From Dactylis glomerata (Eukaryota > Streptophyta > Magnoliopsida > Poales > Poaceae), in assembly GCA_007115705.1 (NCBI GenBank), contig QXEO01000144.1, forward strand, positions 512,243-576,242: 64,000 nt of DNA. The letters run 5' to 3'. Shown here piece by piece: positions 44,363-56,546 of this stretch. A model generated the notes under the pieces. It was not told the origin of the DNA. It was given only the letters and a program-made list of their open reading frames with translations, and ran no database searches. A program made the position numbers and the translations under genes. Numbering within the stretch: position 1 is the stretch's first letter; every line of letters starts with the position of its first letter.

Positions 44363-45762
44363 TGATGACCCACAAGTATAGGGGATCGCAACAGTCTTCG
44401 AGGGAAGTAAAACCCAAATTTATTGATTCGACACAAGAGGAGCCAAAGAATATTTATAAGCCTTAATAGATGAGTTGTCAATTCAGCTGCACCTGGAAAC
44501 AGACTTGCTCGCAGCAGTTTATCAGTAGCAATAGTTTTATAATAGTGGCATTAGTAAAATAGTAGCAACAATAGTAAAATAAAGACAGTAGCGGTATCAA
44601 TAGTAAACAGTAGGATTTAATACTGTAGGCATAGGGATGGATGAACAGGTGTTGCATAGATAAGATGATTCGTGTAATAATCAAGACATGGGCAATTGCA
44701 GATAAATAATGATAAAGCATCCTAGTACTAAATAACCATAGGCATGTGTTCCGTATATAGTCGTACGTGCTCGCAATGAGAAACTTGCACGACATCTTCT
44801 GTCCTACCAGCCCGTTTGCAGCGGGGCCTCAAGGGAAACTACTGGTAATTAAGGTACTCCTTTTAATAGAGTACCGGAGCAAAGCATTAACACTCCGTGA
44901 ACACATGTGATCCTCACATCACAACCATCCCCTTCAGTTATCCCAATTATTGTCACTTTGGGGCCTCGGGTTCCGGACAACGATATGTGTATACAACTTG
45001 CAAGTAAGATCACAAACAACAATTATCATCATAAAACAATAACAAGTTCAGATTTGAGATCATGGCACTCGGGCCCAAAGTGACAAGCATTAAGCACAAC
45101 AAGTTGCAACAATGTTATAAGCACTAACAATGGATACTAGGCACCATGCCCTAACAATCTCATAACAATTACATGAATGATCTTATCCAATCCCTACCAT
45201 CCCCTTCAGCCTACAGCGGGAATTACTCACACATGGATGGGGGAATCATGGATGGTTGATGGAGAGATGTCGGTGATGATGATGGTGATGATCTCCTCCA
45301 AATCCCTGTCCCGGCAGGGTGCCAGAACAGAGTTTCTGGTTCTGAATCACAGTTTCTGGTGGTGGTGGCGCAGCGGAACTCTATCTGGGGAAAACGCTGA
45401 ATTCCCGATGTTTTTAGGTTAGAGGGTATATGTAGGCAGAAGGAGGGGTCGAGGTGACGCCTGGGGCGGCCACACCACCCCCTGGCGTAGCCTGGCCTGG
45501 CCCACGCCACCAGGTGGTGTGTGTCCTCTGTGGCCCCTCTCCGTCTCGTACTCTGGCTCTGTGTGTCTTCTGGTAAAATAGGAACTTTGCAGTATTTGCT
45601 GGGATTTTTTCCTGAAAGTCGGATTTCTGCACAAAAACAAGACACCAAGGCAATTCTGCTAAAAATAGCGTTAGTCCATGTTAGTTGTATTCAAAACACA
45701 CAAATTAGAGGAGAAACAACAGCAAAAGTGTTCGGGAAAGTAGATATGTTTTGGACGTATCA
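44363..45762 (-). repeat. E 5' LTR (1400 bp)
   Basis: The minus strand starts TGATACGTCCAAAAC (45762) and ends ...CCACAAGT..TCATCA (44363). It matches the plus-strand LTR E2 at 46467-47406 in inverted orientation. Flank tgggc (45763-45767) is the candidate target duplication. Confidence 0.85.
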
Positions 45763-46466
45763 TGGGCCTAGAGTACCAATCCGTCACACGGATGGACAAG
45801 TCGCGCTCCTGGTGCACACTGTTGGGGTTAGAAGTAGAAAACAAAAAATTTCTCTACACCCATAGCCCATGATCTATCTACATAGTTGAACAGTAATGGA
45901 ACAGCAACAGTATTCATACCCTTGAAGACCGAGTGCGCGGGAACGTTCCCGCACAAACTTTGTCGATGAAGACAACCAAAGCCGACCTCAAGGTCGTGTA
46001 GTCGTACCAGTCAAAGAAGACCAACAGTGCATCAGCATGGCACCACAGCGCCACAATGTCACGACGCCATGATGCCACGGCACCACGACACCAGTGCAAC
46101 ATCACCGGCACAACGACATAGCACCGCACAAGCAGTGCCTCCGAGGGATTACACACATACTGTGTATAGAAGTCATCCGGGCTCCGGTCTAGCAGAGCAG
46201 TGGAAGAAGGTGGATTTAGACTAGAAATCCGGCAGTGCGACGGCGTCTGGCACGAGAGGTTTCCTTCAAGCCGCTGACACAACTCCAAACGTGGGAGCCA
46301 ATTCAGGAGGAAGAGAGGAAGGGAGAGGAAATGAATGAGCCAAGGGGGCTATGGGGGGGGGGTTTATATAGTGGGAGGGGCTAGGTAGCACCTCCCCGAG
46401 GTGAGCCTACCCTAGGGAGGCGCCCCAAAAACCCTAGCCGCCGGCCCTAGGGAAGCCCTAGTGCGC
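45763..46466. repeat. Unclassified repeat between the inverted E and E2 LTRs
   Basis: It contains TGTTGGGG at 45821, matching the start of a common Triticeae repeat I know only by its first bases, and on the minus strand a TATA-like TATATAAA (46363-46370) followed by sequence with LTR character. It includes CAC/GCC-rich tandem words (46025-46110). No ORF with a domain. It is the outermost layer of the nest in this window. Confidence 0.4.
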
Positions 46467-47406
46467 TGATACGTCCAAAACGTATCTACTTTCCCGAACA
46501 CTTTTGCTATTGTTTCTCCTCTAATTTGAGTGTTTTGAATACAACTAACACGGACTAACGCTGTTTTCAGCAGAATTGCCTTGGTGTCTTGTTTTTGTGC
46601 AGAAATCCAACTTTCAGGAAAAATCCCAGAAAATACTGCAAAATCCCAATTTTACCAGAAGAACCACGGAACCAGAAGCCAAAACGGAGAGGGGCTGGGA
46701 GCCAGGCTCACCACCTGGTGGCACGGCCCAGGCCTGGCCGTGCCAGGGGGTGGTGAGGCCACCCCAGCCGCCTCCTCGAGCCCTCCTTTCGCCTACATAT
46801 ACCCTTCGACCTGAAACTATCGGGGGTTGGGCATTTTTCCCAGATACACTTCTGTTGCGCCGCCTCCATCAAAAACCGCAATTCGGAACCAGAAACTCCA
46901 TCCTGGCACCCTGCCAGGACGGGGATTTGGAGGAGATCTTCATCACCATCATCACCGATGTCTCTCCATCAACCATCCATGACTCCCCCATCCATGTGTG
47001 AGTAATTCCCGCTATAGGCGAAGGGGGTGGTAGGGATTGGATGAGATCATTCATGTAATTTGCCATGAGATTGTTAGGGCATGGTGCCTAGTATCTATTA
47101 TTAGTGCTTATGACATTGTTGCAACTTGTTGTGCTTAATGCTTGTCACTTTGGGCCCGAGTGCCATGATCTCAGATCTGAACTTGTTATTGTTTTATGAT
47201 GATACTTGTTGTTTATGATCTTACCTGCAAGTTGTATACACATATCATTGTCCGGAACCCGAGGCCCCAAAGTGACAGCAATTGGGATAACCGGAGGGGG
47301 TGGCTATAATGTGAGGATCACATGTGTTCACCGAGTGTTAATGCTTTCCTCCGGTACTTTATTAAAAGGAGTACCTTAATTACCAGTAGTTTCCCTTGAG
47401 GCCCTG
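46467..47406 (+). repeat. E2: plus-strand LTR of the E family, 3' end missing
   Basis: Starts TGATACGTCCAAAACG and matches the E LTR (inverted) up to 'ccttgaggccc' near 47404, where the A4 LTR begins. About 460 bp of the LTR are missing and should lie right of the window if A4/A5 inserted here. Confidence 0.8.
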
Positions 47407-49050
47407 TGATGCGGCACGGTGTTGATGTAGATCACCGTCCAGTTGGGAACCCCAAGAGGAAGGTATGTTGAGCACAGTAGCAAATTTTCCCTCAGTAAGA
47501 AACCAAGGTTTGTCAGTCCAGTAGGAAAAAGCCAAACTCCAGAAGGTGATGCTTGCTAGCTTAGTGACACTCCAACAAGGGCGCCATTAACGATACTTGT
47601 TAGCGCGTCTTCAACTAGTAGCAACACAGAACCTGCACACAACACAACCAACAACTTTGCTCCCAACTTACGATGAGGTTGTCAATCTCACCGGTTTGCT
47701 TGTAAACAAAGGTATGAGCGTATCGAGTGGAAAACAGTAGTAGTATGCGAGAAAGTAAACAGTGCGAGTAATAGTAAAACGGTGTAACAATGTAAAGGAA
47801 ATTGGACCAGGGTCCACAGTTCACTAGCGGTGTCTCTCCATAAGATAAATAACAACATGCTGGGTAAACAAATTACAGTTGGGCAATTGATAGAATAAAG
47901 ATAACGTGCATATGTCACGAGGATCACTATGAGATTCACTTGGGGCATTACAACAAAATACATAGACCGCCATCCAACTACATCTATGACTAATAATCCA
48001 CTCGCGGGGAATCATCCGAGGACCCCGAAAGTATTAAGTTGCGAACAACAGATAACTACATTAAGCAAAGTGTGTAATGTAAACAAAACGAATGTCCTTG
48101 GACACAAGAATGTTGTTTTCTCCCTAGTGGCAACAACACATCTACAACCTTAGAGGTTTCTGTCACTCCCCCAGATTAAATAGAGGCATGAACCCAACTA
48201 TCGAGCATAAATACCCCCTCTTGGAGTCACTAGTATCTACTTGGACAAGATAGCTACTAACAATGGAGAGCATGCAAGATCATAAACAACATAGAGATAA
48301 CATAAGATAATATTCAGCACATTAACTTAACATAACACCAATATTCATCGGATCCCAACAAACAAAACATGTAGAATTACACAAAGATGATCTCGATCAT
48401 GTAAGGAAGCTCACGAGATCTAAACATGAAGCACATGGTGGAGAAGACTACCATCTAGCTACTGCTATGGACCCATAGTCCAAGATAGACTACTCACTCA
48501 TCGCGCCGGAGGCAAGCATGGCGATGAAGAAGACCTCCGGTGGCGATTCCCCTCTCTGGCAGGGTGCTGGAAGAGCTTCTGGACCCTCCCAATCTTGGGT
48601 CGACGACGACGGTGGATCGCAATGTGTTTCTAGAAAATTGATCGGGTACTTAGGTTTTTTCCGTCGGGGGGTCTTTATAGGCGAAGGGGCAGTGTCAGAG
48701 GTGGACCAGGGCGGTCTCACACATAGGGGGCGTGGCCAGGGGCTGGGCCGCGCCGCCCTGCTGTGTGGCTGGCCCGTGGCCCCCCTCCATCTCCTCTTTG
48801 GACTTCTAGAAGCTTCGTTAAATAATAGGAGGTTCGGCTTTTATTTCGTCCAATTCCGAGAATATTTCCTGTGTAACTTTTTTGAAACACAAAAACAGCA
48901 GAAAACAGGGAACTGGCACTGTGGCATCTTTTTAATAGGTTAGTTCTGGAAAATGCATAAAAATGCCACGAAGTGTAACAAAACACTAAGCAAATGGTGT
49001 ACGAACAAGTATGGAGCATCAAAAATTATAGATAAGTTTGAGACGTAGCA
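47407..49050 (-). repeat. A4 3' LTR (1644 bp)
   Basis: Minus strand start TGCTACGTCTC (one substitution in the usual TGATACGTC), end CATCA at 47407. Matches 53137-54777 throughout. Confidence 0.85.
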
Positions 49051-49064
49051 GCATCCCCAAGCTT
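49051..49064 (-). other. A4 polypurine tract
   Basis: AAGCTTGGGGATGC on the minus strand, directly at the LTR border. Confidence 0.7.
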
Positions 49065-51982
49065 AACTCCTGCTCGTCCTCGAGTAGGTAAGTGATAACA
49101 AAAGAATAATTTTTGAGGTGACATGCACCAACACAATCTAGATCATCTATGTAAAGCATTGAGTGCTGGTATCAAAAGAACTTAAAACATGGGCATGAAA
49201 GATATAATCTTGATAGAAGAAACTTAGCAACCATGTTATAACATGAAAAAGAACACAAATAAAAGATCATGAAAATGAAACAATGAAAGTCAAACGTGTG
49301 TTCAAATCATATGGAAAAACATAGCAAATGGTTTTCAACTTGTCCTTCATGAGAGAGCAAAACATAAATGCATAGGACACCTTCAAGTTTAAGAGGGCGA
49401 CTAGATACAAATAATTTAAGAACAAGTGAAACCAAAATCATGAGTCAGTCAATGATAAACTTTGGGACTATGCATATTAAACTCAGAATGACAACTATGC
49501 TCTCTTAGACGGTGCATAAAGGTAGAAGGTGGTGACTCAACATAAAAGTAAAAGAAAGGCCCTTTGCAGAGGGAAGCAGTGATTGCAAGTTTTATAAACT
49601 TTCAAAAATTATTGTACTTACTAGCTTTGAGCTCTCATTGCCCCCATCATAGGCATCTTGAATGGTTAAAGTTAATGCGAGTATAATTATGAAGCATATG
49701 CTTGACAAATCATAAGTTAAAAACCTCGTGTCCTGTGAAGTACGAATACCCAAACCTCATGCTACTCGACTTAGAGTCCCAAGCAAGCTCTTGTCATTGT
49801 AAGTATACACGTATCATCGAGAACCGCCAACGGGGTACCTCCATGCCTGATGACATGGAACAAGCCCACATCAAAATGACAGGACAAACAGACAATGAAC
49901 ACCTCGGCATCTCTTTTATTTACCATTGGTATAGCTTTTTTATTTTGAGATGTGTCGTCGAATGTTCACTATGGGCATGCTGTAAATTTCCACCATGAAT
50001 TATGCATGGCTTAGATTAGCGGCCCAGGCATTTCTCTAACACGTATACAAACTCCATGATCCCGCAAGATTCCCAACTTATTTCACATCGCGAGTATCCA
50101 TAAACAAAAGATCACGATATCAACTCAAATAAGAAGTGCAATGTTGAAAGCTTACCCCATGACGACATGGTTTGGCTAATTTCCAACTTACAACTTGCAA
50201 GCATAACAACTCAACATAAGAGAGCGACAATGTCAAAATTTTAAGAACGAGAAAAATAAAGTGCGCCATCAGGTTCGTGAGAGCTTTACTGACCAATTTT
50301 CGCATAACACCAAAAGAGTTTAATTTGAAGGATAGATAAAAGCAAGTCAAATGTACTTTGGAATAGCAAATTGCTAATAGGTATGTATGGTGGACACATT
50401 GGAACAACTTGGTTTTTTGGGAGTTGGATGCATGAGTAGAGCTCATACTCAGTATAAAATGATGGCTAGCAAAAGACTGGGAGCGACCAACTAAGAGAGC
50501 AATAACGGCCATAATCATGCAAAGCGACAAAGCAACATTAAAAGAAGCATAAGATGGCATCAAAAGTCAAAAACTAAATGATCATAGAGGCTTATGGCGA
50601 CTTTATATGAGTCAAATATGTGTAAGCATGCGCCAAGTCAACCCAAATAAAGCATCAAGGAGAAAACCAAATTAATGCTTCCAAATAATAAAAACAACGC
50701 ATGATTTTTTCAAAGGCTCATTAAGCAATCTCAGTCATTTGAGACAAGTCATGCTACAGCAAAACCACTAGGCATACTATCAAAATGACATCAAGCACGA
50801 CATGCAAAAGTCTAAGCCGCAGTCTAAACAAGCTCCTTTTTGTACCACTTTTTGTATAATTTTTTTTCTCTTTTCCAACACCATTCGAACCTTTTTGAAA
50901 CAACTCTTTTGATGAAAACCAACATGGACCAGAGGTCAAAATACACCTTGATATAAAGATATAAGAAGATCTGAACACAAATCAAGGTGAAAATCGAAAG
51001 CTAAACGCAGTTCTAGAAAAAGAGAACACTCGTTAAATGATAAGAGTGAAAAACGGAGTGTTCTTGGCAAATGAAAAGCAAGGCAACTTCTCCAAAAGAA
51101 ATTTTTTGGGGTCCAACCATTTATTGCAGCAAACAAAACTAAACAAAACTGAAAACTAAAGACAAGACGCTCCAAGAAAAATGCATAGTGCATGAAGCAA
51201 TAAAAATATAGTGTGTTGAAAGGTGACCTGATTTTTGCCGATGAAGAAGGGGTGCCTCGGGGGCATCCCCAAGCTTTGACGCTTGTACCTCTTGGATATT
51301 TCTTGGGGTGCGCGGGAATCCCCAAACTTGAGCTTTCGTCCATTCTTCAACTCATCTCATCATTCTCCAATCCCTACACTTGAAATCTTCCTTCATATAA
51401 AACTAAACACAATTCTATTACAACATTAGTGTAAGCATAATAATGAATCAACCCCTTTTTGCTTCATATTTCAACTCAAAACCACCACATATAAAGAATA
51501 TACTACTGTAGCAACTTCCCCAAAAGTTCCGTGATCAACATAACTCAAAAAGAAAGCGATCGAGAGGCAAACACAAATAGTGGCAGAAATTTGTCAAAAT
51601 AGAACAGCTGGCAAAGGTCGATTTTTTCAAGGGTTTTCTGTTGCTCAAATCAAAAAGTGTATAACTAATGAAAGTTTGGATATAACCTTGGTAATATGCA
51701 CAAGTAATCGCAGGTCAAAAATATATTCTGAGAATTTTCAAGAATTTTTACGGTGCAGCACCGAAATCTGTTTCAGGACAGCAACATCCCCAAATCTTAC
51801 CTCACTCAAATTAGAGGTTTCTCTTGGCACAACAACGAAATAAAAAGGATAAGGAGCGGTTATTACAGTAGTAATAACTTCCAAGACTCAAATAAAAGGA
51901 AAAGAACTGAAAGTAAAACAATGGGTTATCTCCCAAGAGTGCTTTTCTTTAACGCCTTTGAGCTAGGTGCAGAAAGTGCGAA
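49065..51982 (-). other. A4 noncoding internal region
   Basis: Long-variant version of the conserved A-family region (compare 3297-6205). No credible ORF; PPT-like motifs at 51263 and 51316. Confidence 0.65.
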
Positions 51983-52312
51983 TCAAGTATTTTCAAGCGA
52001 TGAAGCATTAGGGTCAACGGGTACCTTACGCCTTCCTCTCTTACCTTTGCTCTTAACTTTAGAGAACGCATGATTATTGCAAGGTGGAGAGATGAATTTT
52101 ATGGTGCCTTTTCCCACATCAATGATGGCGCCTAGGAGCTTTAGTAGAGACCTTCCAAGTGTGATTTGTTCTTTTCCTACACATTCAATAACAAGATAAT
52201 CAGTAGATACCATTTTTCCTAGGACTTTTGTATAAACTCCTTTAGCTATTTCAACGGGAAATATAGTGGCATTATTAGTAAGAGAAATTTCTTCTCCCCC
52301 CTCAGAAAGTTT
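51983..52312 (-). pseudogene. A4 protease C-terminal remnant
   Basis: In frame with the gag-like ORF after one TAG (52313-52315). It keeps the second protease motif as ITLGRSLLKLLGAIID, compare ILGRPFL in A1, then a Lys/Arg-rich tail (KSKGKRGRRK). Not catalytic because the active-site part upstream is degraded. Confidence 0.65.
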
Positions 52313-52849
52313 CTAAAGACTCAAAGATTCATAAACATCCTTTGGCATAAGACAAAATTCAGACATAATATCACAACGAGCATGAAAAGTTTCACCACTA
52401 ATGGTGATTTTTACCGTAGGGTACCAACTCGAAGGTTCAGAATTTATTGGCACATAATCAAAATACTGGCGCAAAGTACTATAGCAATTACCCAAACGAG
52501 TAGTGCTAGTTTCAAGAATATTAAGTCTGTTAAAAATGCTCACAAGAGAGGAATCAAAATCAGTTGGCATGCTATAAATTGTAATCAACTTTTTTATAGT
52601 ATTGAAAGCTTGTTCTCCATCACAATGAAGGAAATCTCCTTCTGCTGTAGCATCCAAAGCATATCTATAACGAAGAGCAAGTCCAAAGTAAAAGCAACTA
52701 AGAAGCAAACTCAAAGTAATTTTTGGTTCATTTTTTCCATGCCAATCATAAATTCTAGACCAAGCTTCTTTGAAACTTTCCTCACTCTTTTGTTTGAAAG
52801 TGAAGATCATTTCCTCGGGCGACAAAGTAGTAGCAACTAAACTAGACAT
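52313..52849 (-). pseudogene. gag: A4 gag-like frame with dead protease site
   Basis: ATG at 52849, about 178 codons. EESFKEAWSRIYDWH (near residue 27-41, counting from 52858) resembles the Gag motif that follows the core in gypsy elements; the core itself is missing. The C-terminal part corresponds to the protease active-site region but reads RCDIMSEFCLMP instead of CDLGAS..IMP, so the Asp-x-Gly motif is lost. It is not closely similar to the A1 gag, although LTRs and noncoding region are shared. Confidence 0.65.
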
Positions 52850-52861
52850 AATAAACAACTA

Positions 52862-53019
52862 CTCCCTCTGTTTTAAAATATAAGATGTTTTAGCTTTGTG
52901 AAGCAAGTGTATTTAGACATCTTTTAGTGTGTAGGTTCACTTGAATATACACACTAAAGTATGTCTAAATACATTTGCTTCACAAACCTAAAATATCTTA
53001 TATTTTGAAACGGAGGGAG
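52862..53019. mobile_element. Stowaway-type MITE (158 bp)
   Basis: Terminal inverted repeats start CTCCCTCTGTTTTAAAATA and end with the complement (TATTTTGAAACGGAGGGAG), flanked by TA on both sides (52860-52861, 53020-53021). The whole element folds into a hairpin. It sits just upstream of the A4 gag start. Tc1/mariner-related, no coding capacity. Confidence 0.92.
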
Positions 53020-53021
53020 TA

Positions 53022-53136
53022 TAAAGGAACCTAATTTTTTTTGTATTTTTGATAAAAATGATGCAAGCAAAAATAAAGTAAAGCAAAACTAAAACAAAAT
53101 AAAGGATGTGCGTGCGAAACTCCCCTTGCAGAAGTC
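53022..53136 (-). other. A4 leader with primer-binding site deleted
   Basis: The leader aligns with 8060-8185 of A1 up to 'gcagaagtc' and then passes straight into the LTR end (tgatgg at 53137). The ~30 bp holding the tRNA-Asp site in A1 is absent. Confidence 0.7.
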
Positions 53137-54777
53137 TGATGGCGCCGATGGATATATAGATCACCGACCAGTTGGGAACCCCAAGCGGAAGGTATGATGA
53201 GCAAAGCAGCAGTTTTCCCTCAGTAAGAAACCAAGGTTTTATCGTCCAGTAGGAGAAAGCCAAACTCAAGAAGGTGATGCTTGCTAGCTTAGTGATACTC
53301 CAACAAGGGCGCTGTTTACGATTCTTGTTAGCGCATCTTCAACTAGTAGCAACGCGGAACCTGCACACAACACAACCAAATACTTTGCTCCCAACTTACG
53401 ATGAGGTTGTCAATCTCACCGATTTGCTGTAAATAAAGGTATGAGCGTATCGAGTGGAAAGCAATAGTAGTATGCGAGAAAGTAAACAGTGCGAGTAAAG
53501 TAAACATGTGATAGCAATATAAAGGAAATTGGACCGGGTTCGATAGTTCACTAGTGGTGTCTCTCCATAAGATAAATAACAACATGCTGGGTAAACAAAT
53601 TACAGTTGGGCAATTGATAAAATAAAGATAACGTGCATATGTCGCGAGGATCACTATGAGATTTACTCTGGGCATTACAACAAGATACAGAGACCGCCAT
53701 CCAACTGCATCTATGACTAATAATCCACCCACGGGGAATCATCCGAGGACCCCGTGAATATTAAGTTGTGAACAACAGATAACTGCATTAAGCAAAGTGT
53801 GTAATGTAAACAAAGCTTATGCCCTTGGATATAAGAATGTTGTTTTCTCCCTAGTGGCAACAACACATCTACAACCTTAGAGGTTTCTGTCACTCCCCCA
53901 GATTAAATAGAGGCATGAACCCAACTATCGAGCATAAATACCCCTCTTGGAGTCACTAGTATCTACTTGGCCAAGATAGCTACTAACAACGGAGAGCATG
54001 CAAGATCATAAACAACATAGAGATAACATAAGATAATAATCAGCACATCAACTCAACATAACACCAATATTCATGGGATCCCAACAAACACAACATGTAG
54101 AATTACATAACGGTGATCTCGATCATGTAAGGCAGCTCACGAGATCTAAACATGAAGCACATGGTGGAGAAGACAACCATCTAGCTACTGCTATGGACCC
54201 ATAGTCTAAGGTAGACTACTCACTCATCACGCCGGAGGCAAGCATGGCGATGAAGAAGACCTCTGGTGGCGATTCCCCTCTCCGGCAGGGTGCCGGGAAG
54301 AGCTTTTGGACCCTCCCGATCTCGGGTCGACGGCGGCGGCGGATCGCAATGTGTTTCTGGAAAATTGATCGGGTACTTAGGTCTTTCCCGTCGGGGGGTC
54401 TTTATAGGCGAAGGGGCAGCGTTAGAGGTGGACCAGGTGGGGCTCACCATAGGGCGGCGCGGCCAGGCCCTGGGCCGCGCCCCCTGGTGGTGAGACCACC
54501 CTCTGGCTCGGTTCCATCTCCTCTTCGGTCTTCTGGAAGCTTCGTTTAATATCTGGATGTTCGGCTTTTGTTTCGTCCAATTTCGAGAATATTTCCTGTG
54601 TAACTTTTCAGAAACACAAAAACAGCAGAAAACAGGGAACTGGCACTGTGGCATCTTGTTAATAGGTTAGTTCCGGAAAATGCATAAAAACGCCACAAAG
54701 TGTAACGAAACACTAAGCAAATGGTGTAAAAATAAGCATGGAACACAAAAAATTATAGATACGTTTGAGACGTATCA
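53137..54777 (-). repeat. LTR shared by A4 (5') and A5 (3'), 1641 bp
   Basis: Minus strand starts TGATACGTCTC at 54777 and ends at 53137. Immediately right of it (54778-54791) is the PPT motif AAGCTTGGGGATGC, which normally precedes a 3' LTR, so it serves both neighbours. Confidence 0.85.
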
Positions 54778-56546
54778 GCATCCCCAAGCTTAACTCCTGC
54801 TCGTCCTCGAGTAGGTAAGTGATAACAAAAGAAATAATTTTTGAGGTGACATGCACCTACACAATCTTGATCATCTATGTAAAGCATTGAGTGCTGGGAT
54901 CAAAAGAACTTAAAACATGGGCATGAAAGATATAATCTTGATAGAAGAAACTTAGCAACCATGTTATAACATGAAAAAGAACACAAACGAAAGATCATGA
55001 AAATGAAACAATGAAAGTCAAACGTGTGTTCAAATCATATGGAAAAACATACAAATGGTTTTCAGCTTGTCCTTCATGAGAGAGCAAAACAAAAATGCAT
55101 AGGACACCTTCAAGTTTAAGAGGGCGACTAGATACAAATAATTTAAGAACAAGTGAAACCAACATCATGAATCAATCAATGAAAACTTTGGGACAATGCA
55201 CATTATACTCAGAATGACAACTATGCTCTCTTAGACGGTGCATAAAGATAGAAGGTGATGACTCAACATAAAAGTAAAAGAAAGGCCCTTCGCAGAGGGA
55301 AGCAGTGATTGAACATGTGCTAAAGATTTTCATTTGTAAAACAGAGAGATAAAAATTGGGTTTTTAGAGGTGGTTGTCTTTGTCAACGACTGGCAATGGG
55401 GTTCTTATTATCTTCCATACAAAAATGAAGCAAGTTTTTGAGAGAGATTGGCACTTTTGTGCTCTTTTATAAAGCTTGGCACTCCTCCCCACCTTTTTCC
55501 TTTCTCAAACCATGGCTAACCGATTCCATCGGGTGCCCACCAACATTCACATACCTTGGAGGAGTGCCTTTTTTCCTTTTTCTTTTTCCTCTTTTTTTTC
55601 TTTTTGGAATAAACAATATGGAAGATAGAAAATCCAACCACTACGTCCCCATGAGCTGAAAATAGTGTCACAAAACAAGACGTATTTTGAAGGTTTTTTT
55701 CAAAGGTAGCACATAAAAATTTACTTGGAATGGCTTGCAAATACCATGCATAGGAATTTATAGTGGACACATTGGAACAACTTGGTTTTTAGGAGTTGGA
55801 TGCACGAGTAGAGCTCATACTCAGTACAAAATGAGGGCTAGCAAAAGACTGGGAGCGACCAACTAAGAGAGCAATAACGGCCATAATCATGCAAAGCGAC
55901 AAAGCAACATTAAAAGAAGCATAAGATGGCATCAAAAGTCAAAAACTAAATGATCATAGAGGCTTATGGCGACTTTGTATGAGTCTAACATGTGCGAGCA
56001 TGCGCCAAGTCAACCCAAATAAAGCATCAAAGGAGAAAACCAAATTAATGCTTCCAAATAATAAAAACAACAAATGATTTTTTCAAAGGCTCATTAAGCA
56101 ATCTCAGTAATTTGAGACAAGTCATGCTACAGCAAAACCACTAAGCATACTATCAAAACGATATGAAGAACGACATGCAAAAGTCTAAGCCGCAGTCTAC
56201 ACAAGCTCCTTTTTGTACCACTTTTTGCATAATTTTTTTCTCTTTTCCAACACCATTCGAACCTTTTTTGAAACAATTCTTTTGATGAAAACCAATATGG
56301 ACCAGGGGTCAAAATACACCTTGATATAAAGATATAACAAGATCTGAACACAAATCAAGGCGAAAAACGAAAGCTAAACGCAGTAGCAGAAAAAGAAGAA
56401 CACTCGTTGAACGATAAGAGTGAAAAACAGAGTGTTCTTGGCAAATGAAAAGCAAGGCAACTTCTCCAAAAGAAATTTGTTGGGGTCCAATCATTTATTG
56501 TAGCAAACAAAACAAAACAAAACTGAAAACTAAAACAACTGACGCT
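54778..56546 (-). mobile_element. A5: internal fragment of a gypsy element in tandem with A4
   Basis: PPT and the first ~1.77 kb (from the 3' side) of the A-family noncoding region, of the short-variant type shared with A2, including the T-rich run at 55569-55606. It ends exactly at the LTR start of A6. No coding. Confidence 0.75.

Larger units (their letters stand above)
31519..45762 (-). mobile_element. E: Athila-like gypsy element split by Helitron H2
   Basis: Minus strand order: 5' LTR (45762 to 44363), tRNA-Asp PBS, gag, protease, spacer, an ORF1-type gene, then the 3' region up to 31519 where A3 is inserted. No RT or integrase, so non-autonomous. The 3' LTR should be left of the window. 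Interrupted at 32261-40088 by H2. Confidence 0.8.
47407..54777 (-). mobile_element. A4: non-autonomous gypsy element with two full LTRs
   Basis: 3' LTR (47407-49050), PPT, noncoding region, protease remnant, gag-like frame, a MITE in the leader, and 5' LTR (53137-54777). No pol. The PBS is deleted. The 5' LTR is directly followed by the PPT of A5, so A4 and A5 share this LTR. Confidence 0.85.

Noticed and set aside
46025..46224. His/Thr-rich short frame in the repeat between E and E2
   Set aside because: Produced by CAC/GCC/ATG-type tandem words; no start context or homology.
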